Positions 1 through 4,867 of a stretch of 8,651 nucleotides of DNA are shown in pieces (position 1 is the first letter of the stretch; each line of letters opens with the position of its first letter). This DNA comes from DATLFS01 sp035540935 (GTDB lineage: Bacteria > Actinomycetota > CADDZG01 > WHSQ01), in the NCBI GenBank assembly GCA_035540935.1, contig DATLFS010000061.1, forward strand, positions 1 to 8,651, read 5' to 3'. The notes beneath the pieces were generated by a model that had not been told where the DNA came from, did not search any database, and worked only from the letters and a program-made list of their open reading frames with translations. Both the position numbers and the translations under genes were made by a program.

Positions 1-1
1 G

Positions 2-535
2 GTCAACCTAGAGGACAGGGCGGCTCATGCCGGCCTCGAGGTCGCGGCGGCGGCCGGGTGGGAGTCGATCGACCTCGATGCGTCCGCGGCCGCCCTCGCC
101 CCCGCCGAGGTCCGATGGCTCGCGGGGCGCGCCGCGTCTCGCCGGATCGCGGAGGGTCTCGTGCGGGATGGCGGAGAGCCCGCCCGTCGCCCGCGCGGAG
201 AGGCGCATCCACCGAGCGCGGTTCTCCTGGCCGCTCCCACGACCGACGAGCTCTTGGTCTTCATCGCCCGCGCCGTTCAGCGCGACCTGACGAGGCACGG
301 CGTCGCGGCCGAAGCCGTCGTGATCGCCGCCGGAGATCCGGTGCCGCCGGGTGCGGTGGAGCTCACGCGCACGGTCGCTGCTCCGGGCGCGCCGCGCCCG
401 CCCGGCCACGTGCGCCTCTTCCGCGTGGCCAGCGCGCTGCTGTGGCGGCGGGGAATGACCGGGGCGATCCCGAACCCCACCCTCGACGGGCCGTTGTGGA
501 ACCTCGCCCGGTGGCGGAAGGCGGGGCGGCTATAA
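2..535 (+). CDS. C-terminal part of a probable family-5-like ABC solute-binding protein (5' truncated)
   Basis: The frame is open from the first bases to a TAA at 533-535, giving about 177 residues with no start in view, so the gene begins upstream of the window. High third-position GC and the absence of stops support real coding. The stretch around AAPTTDELLVFIARAVQRDL resembles the last lobe of oligopeptide/dipeptide (family 5) substrate-binding proteins, where a helix of the 'ARAIQ..L...G' type precedes a short strand. The end of the protein (GPLWNLARW after an NPT segment) resembles the tail of that family, which commonly closes with an aromatic 'GP.WN...W' motif. This is a recollection-based family call on a fragment only; the signal peptide, lipobox and ligand-binding lobes are out of view. 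If correct, the protein would be extracytoplasmic and capture peptides or similar solutes. The stop codon lies inside the TATAAT box of the following tRNA gene. The coding assignment is firm; the family assignment is weak. Confidence 0.5.
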   Translation, partial: VNLEDRAAHAGLEVAAAAGWESIDLDASAAALAPAEVRWLAGRAASRRIAEGLVRDGGEPARRPRGEAHPPSAVLLAAPTTDELLVFIARAVQRDLTRHGVAAEAVVIAAGDPVPPGAVELTRTVAAPGAPRPPGHVRLFRVASALLWRRGMTGAIPNPTLDGPLWNLARWRKAGRL

Positions 536-536
536 T
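531..536 (+). promoter_or_regulatory. -10 box (TATAAT) for tRNA-Leu
   Basis: A perfect consensus TATAAT stands alone in an otherwise very GC-rich context and includes the TAA stop of the upstream gene. Transcription would begin near 543, leaving a roughly 50-nt 5' leader before the tRNA. No convincing -35 hexamer is visible at 16-18 bp spacing. Confidence 0.6.
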
Positions 537-546
537 CTGCCCCGCC

Positions 547-564
547 CCGGCCTCTTCCGGCCGG
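547..564 (+). other. Small hairpin in tRNA leader
   Basis: CCGGCC (547-552) and GGCCGG (559-564) form a perfect 6-bp stem around a 6-nt loop. It lies between the putative tRNA promoter and the mature tRNA. There is no T-tract, so it is not an obvious intrinsic terminator; it may be a processing structure in the pre-tRNA leader or simply chance in GC-rich sequence. Confidence 0.3.
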
Positions 565-592
565 TGGCTCTCCCCGGAGGTACCGCTCTGCG

Positions 593-673
593 GCGGTGGT
601 GGAATAGGTAGACACGCTGTCTTGAGGGGGCAGTGCCCGTAAGGGCATGGGGGTTCGAGTCCCCCCCGCCGCA
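593..673 (+). tRNA. tRNA-Leu (anticodon GAG)
   Basis: The full class II cloverleaf can be drawn. The acceptor GCGGTGG (593-599) pairs with CCGCCGC (666-672), with one G-T pair. The D-arm contains AGGTAGACAC. The anticodon stem CTGTC (617-621) pairs with GGCAG (629-633) around loop TTGAGGG, placing anticodon GAG at 624-626, which reads CUC and CUU leucine codons. The long variable arm TGCCC-GTAA-GGGCA (634-647) is typical of leucine tRNA. The T-stem GGGGG/CCCCC encloses TTCGAGT (654-660), so U54 is at 654 and A58 at 658, the residues targeted by the TtuA- and TrmI-type enzymes encoded later in the window. The discriminator is A673; the 3' CCA is not encoded. A run of five T follows at 676-680. 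Confidence 0.96.
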
Positions 674-680
674 CGTTTTT
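674..680 (+). terminator. T-tract immediately after tRNA-Leu
   Basis: Five consecutive T (676-680) follow the tRNA 3' end by two bases in a region otherwise nearly devoid of T runs. The GC-rich T-arm and acceptor stem could serve as the hairpin of a simple terminator. No separate hairpin is present, so this is suggestive only. Confidence 0.35.
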
Positions 681-715
681 CTCCCGGAATCCGGCTCCGG
701 CCGTGCTTCCTTCCG

Positions 716-721
716 TAGCAT
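716..721 (+). promoter_or_regulatory. -10 box (TAGCAT) for leaderless sepH
   Basis: TAGCAT lies 7 nt before the GTG at 729 and no Shine-Dalgarno sequence precedes that codon, so transcription should start at or next to it. The same hexamer stands 6 nt before the DUF3151 gene start at 4451. Confidence 0.5.
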
Positions 722-728
722 CCCTCCC

Positions 729-1411
729 GTGGGCAGCTCGCGCCCCCGGCGCCCCCGGCTCCTCCGCCCCGTCGGCCTCTCCGACGACGGGCTCGGCATC
801 CTCCTCGCGCCTCAAGGCGGGGAAGACGCGACCCATGAGGTGCGGATCGACGCCGATCTGGTCGCGCGGCTGGAGGATGCGAGGGCGCGGCTCCCGGCGC
901 AGACCGACGGCACCAGTGAGCTGTCCCCCCGAGAGATCCAGGCGCTGCTTCGGCGCGGCGTGAGCGTGGCCGAGGTGGCGCGCCGGGCGGGGTGCCGCGC
1001 GCCTGGGTGGAGCGCTTCGCGGTGCCGATCACCTGGGAGCGTGCCGGGATGGCCGAGCGAGCGCGGCGCGCCGTGATGGTCCGGTCGCGCCTCGGCCCCT
1101 CAGGGCTCCCGCTGGGGGAGTCGGTGCGGCGCCGGCTGCCGGGGCATATCGAGGACGACGTCTTCGACGCCTCCTGGGACGCGATCCGTGCTGAGGACGA
1201 CCCCGACGAGTGGATCGTGTGCTTCCGGCCCCCGGGCAAGAGCCGCACTCCTGCGATGAGGTGGTCGTACAACCCGCGGAACGAACGGCTGCGCCCGCTC
1301 GACCCCGCCGCCGTCAGATACGGCTGGACGTCGGGCCTCGCGCCGGAGGACCCGGTCCACCCTTCGGGATCGGGCGCGGCCGCGCACCGCCGCCGGCGGC
1401 CGGCCGGCTAG
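729..1411 (+). pseudogene. sepH: sepH (DUF3071 septation protein), interrupted by a -1 frameshift
   Basis: SepH is an actinobacterial division protein whose N-terminal DUF3071 domain, with a helix-turn-helix-like motif, binds FtsZ and stimulates its assembly at the septum. From GTG 729 the frame reads a SepH start (VGLSDDG at residues 15-21) and continues through SPREIQALLRRGVSVAEVARRAG to about residue 88. The conserved continuation, VPRAWVERFAVP, then AERARRA and a late segment with MRWSYNP, lies in the frame beginning at 992. The switch falls in GGGG at 989-992, where one missing G explains everything. Corrected, the protein would be about 227 residues, shorter than Streptomyces SepH because the disordered C-terminal region is reduced. 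Read literally, the first frame runs on to a stop at 1074-1076, giving a truncated product. A sequencing or assembly error is as likely as a true mutation. Start chosen because of the TAGCAT box 7 nt upstream. Confidence 0.82.
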
Positions 1412-1418
1412 CTCCGCC
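1409..1418 (+). repeat. Left copy of 10-bp direct repeat (TAGCTCCGCC)
   Basis: TAGCTCCGCC begins with the sepH stop codon and recurs exactly at 2066-2075. The two copies bracket the lower-GC segment. A 10-bp match over this distance could be chance, so it is only a candidate insertion footprint. Confidence 0.35.
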
Positions 1419-1422
1419 CCTA

Positions 1423-1440
1423 CTTCTTCTTCTTCTTCTT
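1423..1440. repeat. (CTT)6 trinucleotide tract
   Basis: Six perfect CTT units follow the sepH stop by 11 nt. On the minus strand this is six AAG lysine codons followed at once by TAG, preceded in frame by codons for RPTRG; an in-frame TAA only 6 codons farther upstream closes that frame, so it is not a gene as it stands. It may be a simple-sequence tract or the surviving 3' tail of a broken minus-strand gene. Confidence 0.7.
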
Positions 1441-1470
1441 GCCCCTGGTGGGTCGTCCTTATCTCGTTCC

Positions 1471-1499
1471 TTGCCTGTGCGTCTCTATGCAGTTACGCT
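1471..1499 (+). promoter_or_regulatory. Candidate promoter for the secreted-protein gene
   Basis: TTGCCT (1471-1476) and TACGCT (1494-1499) are separated by 17 bp, matching the -35/-10 geometry of a housekeeping promoter with modest consensus agreement. TATGTT at 1499-1504 is an alternative -10. A leader of about 35 nt would precede the gene, which, unlike most neighbours, has a clear Shine-Dalgarno sequence. Confidence 0.35.
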
Positions 1500-1527
1500 A
1501 TGTTCCGTCTGAGGGTGGGGAGATCAG

Positions 1528-1532
1528 AGGAG
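1528..1532 (+). promoter_or_regulatory. Shine-Dalgarno AGGAG
   Basis: AGGAG stands 7 nt before ATG 1540, which fixes the start of the secreted-protein gene. Confidence 0.6.
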
Positions 1533-1539
1533 ACAGAGG

Positions 1540-1962
1540 ATGAAATCTACGACTTCGCTCGTAGTAATCGGAGCTTTGTGGGCACTCCTGGGAGTTCCGT
1601 CAGTCGCTGACGCCATCGAAGTTGACTCCGAGCTTGAACACTGCATCGCGGTCATTCTCCAGCCGCCCATCTCAGGGGGCACTACAGTGTCGGCGACGGG
1701 GCAGGTGGGATGTCCCGGCGCTTCCTCGGCGAGCGGGACAGTCACTATTGCTTACTTCCGGCTCGATGTCGCCGACTGGATCGGGATCGGAAGCAATTCA
1801 AGATCCGTCTCCTGTAGCCGAGACGTCATATGTGCTACTCCTCCAATCACCGCGACCGCGTCGCTTTGTCAACCTTGGTCGTCGGGGCTCTTTAAAGCTG
1901 TCGTAACCGGCAGCGGTGGGGCGTACGCAGAATCCGCGCCAGTTCTTCTCCCATTCTGCTAG
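1540..1962 (+). CDS. Small secreted cysteine-containing protein of unknown function
   Basis: A 140-residue protein that I do not recognise. Residues 1-25 form a clear Sec signal peptide: a single Lys at position 2, a hydrophobic core (LVVIGALWALLGV) and a cleavage motif ending ADA at residue 25. The mature part of about 115 residues is rich in Ser, Thr, Gly, Val and Ala and holds six cysteines, including the C-terminal residue, enough for three disulfides; this suggests a small extracellular beta-rich domain. No lipobox, LPXTG or transmembrane anchor follows. Its DNA is lower in GC (rows of 53-57%) than neighbours (65-77%) and uses codons such as GTA, TCA and AGA that are scarce nearby, consistent with recent acquisition or a different mutational history. 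It stands alone, with a 128-nt gap upstream and 250 nt downstream. AGGAG 7 nt before ATG supports the start. Confidence 0.72.
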   Translation: MKSTTSLVVIGALWALLGVPSVADAIEVDSELEHCIAVILQPPISGGTTVSATGQVGCPGASSASGTVTIAYFRLDVADWIGIGSNSRSVSCSRDVICATPPITATASLCQPWSSGLFKAVVTGSGGAYAESAPVLLPFC

Positions 1963-2054
1963 ACCGATGTCACGTTGTGTTGCGGCGATGTAGTCCGAAA
2001 GCTCTAGCCGTATCTCACGGAGCCAGGCCTGTCCTCCCTAGCTGATTTGAGGGT

Positions 2055-2076
2055 CGGCGGCTCCTTAGCTCCGCCG
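2055..2076 (+). terminator. Hairpin, possible terminator of the secreted-protein gene
   Basis: CGGCGG (2055-2060) and CCGCCG (2071-2076) form a perfect 6-bp stem with a 10-nt loop, about 95 nt after the stop at 1962. No T run follows on either strand, so intrinsic termination is uncertain. Confidence 0.3.
2066..2075 (+). repeat. Right copy of 10-bp direct repeat (TAGCTCCGCC)
   Basis: Exact second copy of the sequence at 1409-1418. It overlaps the right arm of the 2055-2076 hairpin. Confidence 0.35.
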
Positions 2077-2113
2077 CGAGGGGAAGAGATCTTGTTGAAG
2101 GCCCCCGCGGAGT

Positions 2114-2149
2114 CTGCAAGCGCGAGGGCGTCCTGTCGGGCGCTTGCAG
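2114..2149. repeat. Perfect 10-bp inverted repeat
   Basis: CTGCAAGCGC (2114-2123) and GCGCTTGCAG (2140-2149) are exact reverse complements separated by 16 nt. It lies 64 nt upstream of the DUF4328 gene. It could be a dimeric repressor operator, an RNA hairpin in that gene's leader, or a terminal-repeat relic. The symmetry is clear; the role is not. Confidence 0.6.
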
Positions 2150-2212
2150 CACAACGTCCACCGCAGAACCGTTAGCGCCGTTCGTCCGGAGCATCGTGCG
2201 AAAGTTGAGACG

Positions 2213-2968
2213 ATGGACGAGCCGGTCGAGCACGAGGGAGTGTGGTGGCGGCGCGCCGATGAGGGGTGGCTGCGCTGGGACCCCGTGGCGGGCGCGTGGA
2301 TGCCGTCGGAGGTCGGCCCCGGTCAGCGGCCGTCGACGCAGACGCGGCCGCCTTACGTCCCCCTCGGGCGCTATGCGCGCGCCGCGACGATCTTCATCGC
2401 GGCCGCCGTCTTCTTCGACGCGGTGGCGGCCCTCTCGGGTTTCCAGCAGTACCTGCTGGTCGCGCGGGTGATCCGCGGTGCGGCGACGGCGCGCGAGATC
2501 GCCGTGAACGACATGCGACAAGCGAACATCATCGCCTTCCAGCTCGGCCTGCTCCTCGCGGCCGCGGCGGCGTTCTTGCGGTGGTTCCACCACGCCTACG
2601 CGAACCTTCCGGCCCTCGGACGAACTCGCCGGCGCGCCACCGGATGGGCGGTCGGGGCGTGGTTCGTGCCGCTCCTGAACCTCGTCCGGCCGAAGCAGAT
2701 GGCGGACGAGATATGGGAAGCGGCGACGGGCGCCTCCGTACCGCTCTACGTCCACCTCTGGTGGGCGACGTTCCTCGCAGGTCGTCTGATCGGCAACGCG
2801 GCCTCCAGCGTCCTCCTCGACGACGCCACGGCGACGATGTTGCAGACGGCCGCGGGATGGCTGGTCGTATCCGACGCCCTGTCGGTCGTCGCCGGCATCC
2901 TGCTGATCCGCTACATCCGGCGAGTGACAGCCGCGGCCGACGCGCGCGCCGCCGGGGTCAGCGGCTGA
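2213..2968 (+). CDS. DUF4328 membrane protein with N-terminal WW-like motif
   Basis: This 251-residue integral membrane protein matches the DUF4328 family, which is common in Actinomycetota and of unknown function. Residues 10-30 (WWRRADEGWLRWDP) resemble the short tryptophan-rich cytoplasmic segment often found ahead of such domains. Hydrophobic segments lie near residues 54-75, 104-122, 143-158, 180-198 and 212-234. Family landmarks are FLRWFHHAYANLPALG (121-136), GAWFVPLLNLVRPKQ (148-162) and the following EIW. I chose ATG 2213 because a longer TTG start at 2144 would put the N-terminus inside the inverted repeat and add an atypical leader. No strong Shine-Dalgarno or clean TANNNT box precedes 2213. 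The 3' end overlaps the convergent oxidoreductase gene by 11 bp. A general role in membrane or envelope biology is only inferred. Confidence 0.85.
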   Translation: MDEPVEHEGVWWRRADEGWLRWDPVAGAWMPSEVGPGQRPSTQTRPPYVPLGRYARAATIFIAAAVFFDAVAALSGFQQYLLVARVIRGAATAREIAVNDMRQANIIAFQLGLLLAAAAAFLRWFHHAYANLPALGRTRRRATGWAVGAWFVPLLNLVRPKQMADEIWEAATGASVPLYVHLWWATFLAGRLIGNAASSVLLDDATATMLQTAAGWLVVSDALSVVAGILLIRYIRRVTAAADARAAGVSG

Positions 2969-2969
2969 C
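2957..2969. repeat. Palindrome holding both convergent stop codons
   Basis: GTCAGCGGCTGAC is a perfect odd palindrome (arms GTCAGC/GCTGAC around one G). It contains TGA of the plus-strand DUF4328 gene (2966-2968) and TGA of the minus-strand oxidoreductase (2960-2958). It could fold as a 5-bp stem with a 3-nt loop in either transcript, but no U-tract follows. Confidence 0.5.
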
Positions 2970-3602
2970 GGACTTCGCCTCTTCGATCAGCCGTTTGAGG
3001 TTGGTGGGGATCGGGTTCGCAGCCAACAGGCGCGCGAAGAACACCGTGTTGTGGACGAGATAGCGCGCCGTCTTGTTGGTGTAGAGGTGCTCGGCGCCGC
3101 CGGCTTCGATGTAAGAGGGGCCCGGTCCCGCGTCTCCGACCCAGTAGCAGTCTGCGTTCGGTGGGATCGTGCAGCCGAGGTGGGAGAGGTTGAAGAGCGT
3201 CGTAGCCGCAGCGTCGTGCGCACCGTCCTCGTTCCCCGTCACGACCACCGCCGCCACCTTGCCGTAGAGGGGGAACCTGCCCGTCTCCGGGTCGGCCTCG
3301 AGGTAGGTGCCGTCGAGCCGTTCGATCACCATCTGCGCGACCGAGCCCCTCACGCCGAACCAGATCGGCGTGCCGACGACGAGGATGTCGCAGGCCTTGA
3401 TCTTCGTGAGGATCTGCGGCCAGCCGTCGCCCTCGCCTTCGTCCGACGTGACCCCGAAGCGCACGGGGTGGTCGATCACCCGCACGACCTCGGTCTCGAC
3501 GTTCAGGTCCTCGTACAGACGGCACACCTTCTCGAGCAGAGCTCCCGTGTTCGACACCTCGGGCGACCGCTTGAGCGTGCAGTTCAGCGCCAGTGCTTTC
3601 AT
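2958..3602 (-). CDS. NAD(P)H-dependent oxidoreductase, flavodoxin fold (FMN reductase family)
   Basis: This 214-residue cytosolic protein looks like a flavodoxin-like NADPH:FMN reductase or quinone reductase of the WrbA/IsiW-like group. The N-terminal strand runs into a phosphate-binding loop (LNCTLKRSPEVSNT, residues 6-19) where FMN phosphate is normally held. The second flavin loop is GTPIWFGVRGSVAQ (77-90), and a third strand ends in VVVTGNEDGAH (119-129). These are the three hallmark loops of the family. The length is normal. The start is well fixed: GGAGGTGA on the minus strand lies about 6 nt before ATG 3602. It is the second gene of a minus-strand pair, 31 nt behind the MpaB/DUF2236-like oxygenase, so it may supply reducing power in the same process, but that is inference. 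Substrate cannot be told from sequence. Confidence 0.88.
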   Translation of the reverse strand: MKALALNCTLKRSPEVSNTGALLEKVCRLYEDLNVETEVVRVIDHPVRFGVTSDEGEGDGWPQILTKIKACDILVVGTPIWFGVRGSVAQMVIERLDGTYLEADPETGRFPLYGKVAAVVVTGNEDGAHDAAATTLFNLSHLGCTIPPNADCYWVGDAGPGPSYIEAGGAEHLYTNKTARYLVHNTVFFARLLAANPIPTNLKRLIEEAKSVSR

Positions 3603-3608
3603 GAACCA

Positions 3609-3616
3609 TCACCTCC
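3609..3616 (-). promoter_or_regulatory. Strong Shine-Dalgarno (GGAGGTGA)
   Basis: On the minus strand GGAGGTGA precedes ATG 3602 by about 6 nt and closely matches the 16S anti-Shine-Dalgarno sequence. It contrasts with the leaderless first gene of the same pair. Confidence 0.75.
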
Positions 3617-3633
3617 ACGGGACGGACGGACCA

Positions 3634-4413
3634 TCATGCGCTTCGGAGCGCGGCGCGCACAGGCGGAGGAGGCGGGACCGCGACGTTCAGCAACCGGAAG
3701 AGCGGAGTGACTGCCGCGCGCACGGCGGGGTTGGCGGCCGGGATCCACGGCAAGCCGTAGGCGCGTCGTGCGAACGCGGGCAGAACGGCTATGGCGGCCG
3801 TCACGGGGACGCCCCACAGGGGTCGCGCCGGCAGCGGCATCGGCGGGGCCAGCACGAGCCGAAGGCCCTCGCGCGCCGCGGGCGTAGGCAAAAGCCGGTC
3901 GCGGTACGTCTCGATGCACGACTCGAGGTCGTCCCATGTCGCCGGGACGTCTTCTCGGTGCAGGCCCACGAGTTCCGCTGCGACGACCATCTCCGACACG
4001 TAACGGTCGGCGTCCGCCTGCGAGATGCGGTGGGCGTAGTGGCGGTACGCCGTGAGGAAAGACTGCACCTCTACGGCATGGACCCACAGAAGGAGATCAG
4101 GATCGTCCGCACGATACCCACGACCGGTCGTCGGGTCGACGCCGCCCACGCGCCGGTGCAAGGCGCGCACGCGCGCGGCGGCGCGCCGTGCGGTCTCCTC
4201 GTCGCCATAGATCGTCGCCACGAGGTACTCCGTGGTGCGGCGCAGACGCCCCCACGGATCGCGGCGGAAATCGGAGTTTTCCGCGACCGCAGACATGGCG
4301 ACGGGATGCAGAGCCTGCAGGAGCAGTGCGCGCAAGCCGCCGATCAGCATGACGGGATCGGCGTGGATCCTCCACGTCACGCTGTGGGGGCCGAACAACC
4401 CCGTGTCCTTCAT
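3634..4413 (-). CDS. MpaB/DUF2236-family oxygenase-like protein
   Basis: The 259-residue protein matches the DUF2236 family (ER-bound oxygenase MpaB / latex-clearing-protein relatives), whose characterised members are b-type heme enzymes that oxidatively cleave polyisoprene or terpenoid chains; most bacterial members are uncharacterised. Family landmarks are GPHSVTWRIHADP (residues 8-20), the GGLRALLLQALHP block (25-37) with His36 followed by Pro, GRLRRTTEYL (55-64) and DPDLLLWVHA (103-112), which carries another conserved His. The C-terminal third has the usual 'PLWG...P' and long helices. I chose ATG 4413 because TACCGT lies exactly 6 nt upstream on the minus strand (4425-4420) and the conserved domain begins at once; the frame stays open another 38 codons upstream but gives an unlike leader that overlaps the divergent gene. 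Followed 31 nt later by a flavin reductase-like gene. Substrate unknown. Confidence 0.87.
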   Translation of the reverse strand: MKDTGLFGPHSVTWRIHADPVMLIGGLRALLLQALHPVAMSAVAENSDFRRDPWGRLRRTTEYLVATIYGDEETARRAAARVRALHRRVGGVDPTTGRGYRADDPDLLLWVHAVEVQSFLTAYRHYAHRISQADADRYVSEMVVAAELVGLHREDVPATWDDLESCIETYRDRLLPTPAAREGLRLVLAPPMPLPARPLWGVPVTAAIAVLPAFARRAYGLPWIPAANPAVRAAVTPLFRLLNVAVPPPPPVRAALRSA

Positions 4414-4419
4414 GCCGCC

Positions 4420-4425
4420 ACGGTA
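4420..4425 (-). promoter_or_regulatory. -10 box (TACCGT) for leaderless DUF2236 gene
   Basis: On the minus strand TACCGT stands 6 nt before ATG 4413 with no Shine-Dalgarno. It is separated by only 13 bp from the divergent -10 box of the DUF3151 gene, so two polymerases could not readily occupy both. Confidence 0.5.
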
Positions 4426-4438
4426 AGGGACAGGCCGG

Positions 4439-4444
4439 TAGCAT
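4439..4444 (+). promoter_or_regulatory. -10 box (TAGCAT) for leaderless DUF3151 gene
   Basis: TAGCAT stands 6 nt before ATG 4451, with no Shine-Dalgarno. The hexamer is identical to the one before sepH. Confidence 0.55.
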
Positions 4445-4450
4445 CCGAAC

Positions 4451-4867
4451 ATGACCGGACTCCCTGTGACCGAACCCCCCGAGACGCGGATCGAAGAACC
4501 GGAGGGCTCGCTCGAGCGGCTGAACACAGCGACGTCGGAAGCCGGCCGCGAGGAGGTCGCCGCCGCTTACCCGTCGTGCCTGGCGGCATGGGCGGCGCTG
4601 GGAGAGGAGGCGTTCGCGTCCGGGAGGCCGGTCGAGGCATATGCCTATTTCCGCGTCGGCTATCACCGCGGCCTCGATCGTCTGCGCGCCGCGGGATGGC
4701 GGGGCTCGGGAACCGTGCCGTGGGCTCACGAAGGCAACCGCGGCTTCCTCCGATCGCTCGGCGGCCTCGCGCGCGCCGCCGCGGCCGTAGGCGAGGAAGA
4801 CGAAGCGGTGCGCTGCGCGGAGTTCCTCGCCCGCCTGGCTCCGGACGCGCCGGTCGGCGCGAGCTAG
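4451..4867 (+). CDS. DUF3151 family protein
   Basis: This 138-residue soluble protein fits the actinobacterial DUF3151 family closely in length and sequence. Landmarks are YPSCLAAWAALGEEAF (about residues 40-55), the strongly conserved EAYAYFRVGYHRGLDRLRAAGW block (60-81), VPWAHEGNRGFLRSL (88-102) and an alpha-helical end with AVRCAEFLARL. The all-helical, repeat-like pattern recalls TPR-type solenoids, but no function is established. The gene is divergent from the DUF2236 gene across a 37-bp gap with overlapping promoter space, and converges on the alpha/beta hydrolase. The last four bases before and including the stop, CTAG (4864-4867), supply TAG stops to both strands. The ATG is fixed by the TAGCAT box 6 nt upstream. 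It is a good marker of actinobacterial origin. Confidence 0.92.
   Translation: MTGLPVTEPPETRIEEPEGSLERLNTATSEAGREEVAAAYPSCLAAWAALGEEAFASGRPVEAYAYFRVGYHRGLDRLRAAGWRGSGTVPWAHEGNRGFLRSLGGLARAAAAVGEEDEAVRCAEFLARLAPDAPVGAS

Larger units (their letters stand above)
1963..2212. other. Non-coding stretch with inverted repeats
   Basis: No convincing gene is seen on either strand. The stretch carries a CGGCGG/CCGCCG hairpin (2055-2076), the right copy of the 10-bp direct repeat (2066-2075), and a perfect 10-bp inverted repeat (2114-2149). GC is mixed, rising from about 50-55% near 1963 to typical values by 2213. No tRNA-like or riboswitch-like fold was recognised. Confidence 0.6.

Noticed and set aside
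987..996. Programmed -1 ribosomal frameshifting in sepH
   Set aside because: No canonical slippery heptamer in the proper phase and no evident downstream pseudoknot; SepH is not known to use frameshifting. A lost base is simpler.
277..1272. Long minus-strand open frame of 331 codons across the tRNA and sepH
   Set aside because: It runs antisense through a certain tRNA gene and sepH, is full of Arg/Pro/Ser low-complexity sequence and matches no fold; typical shadow of GC-rich DNA.
1423..1440. CRISPR array, minisatellite or U-tract terminator at the CTT run
   Set aside because: It is a single perfect trinucleotide tract of 18 bp with no spacers, and it is not a continuous T run behind a hairpin.
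2144..2212. Extended TTG start of the DUF4328 gene
   Set aside because: It would start inside the perfect inverted repeat and add 23 residues unlike the family; ATG 2213 fits the WW-like N-terminus better.
2055..2212. Transposon or integron attachment site with a recombinase nearby
   Set aside because: No transposase or integrase gene is present in the window; only small repeats remain, so it is left as a tentative insertion footprint.
4414..4527. 38-codon upstream extension of the DUF2236 frame
   Set aside because: It overlaps the divergent DUF3151 gene and its promoter, and the conserved domain starts just after ATG 4413 with a -10 box in place.
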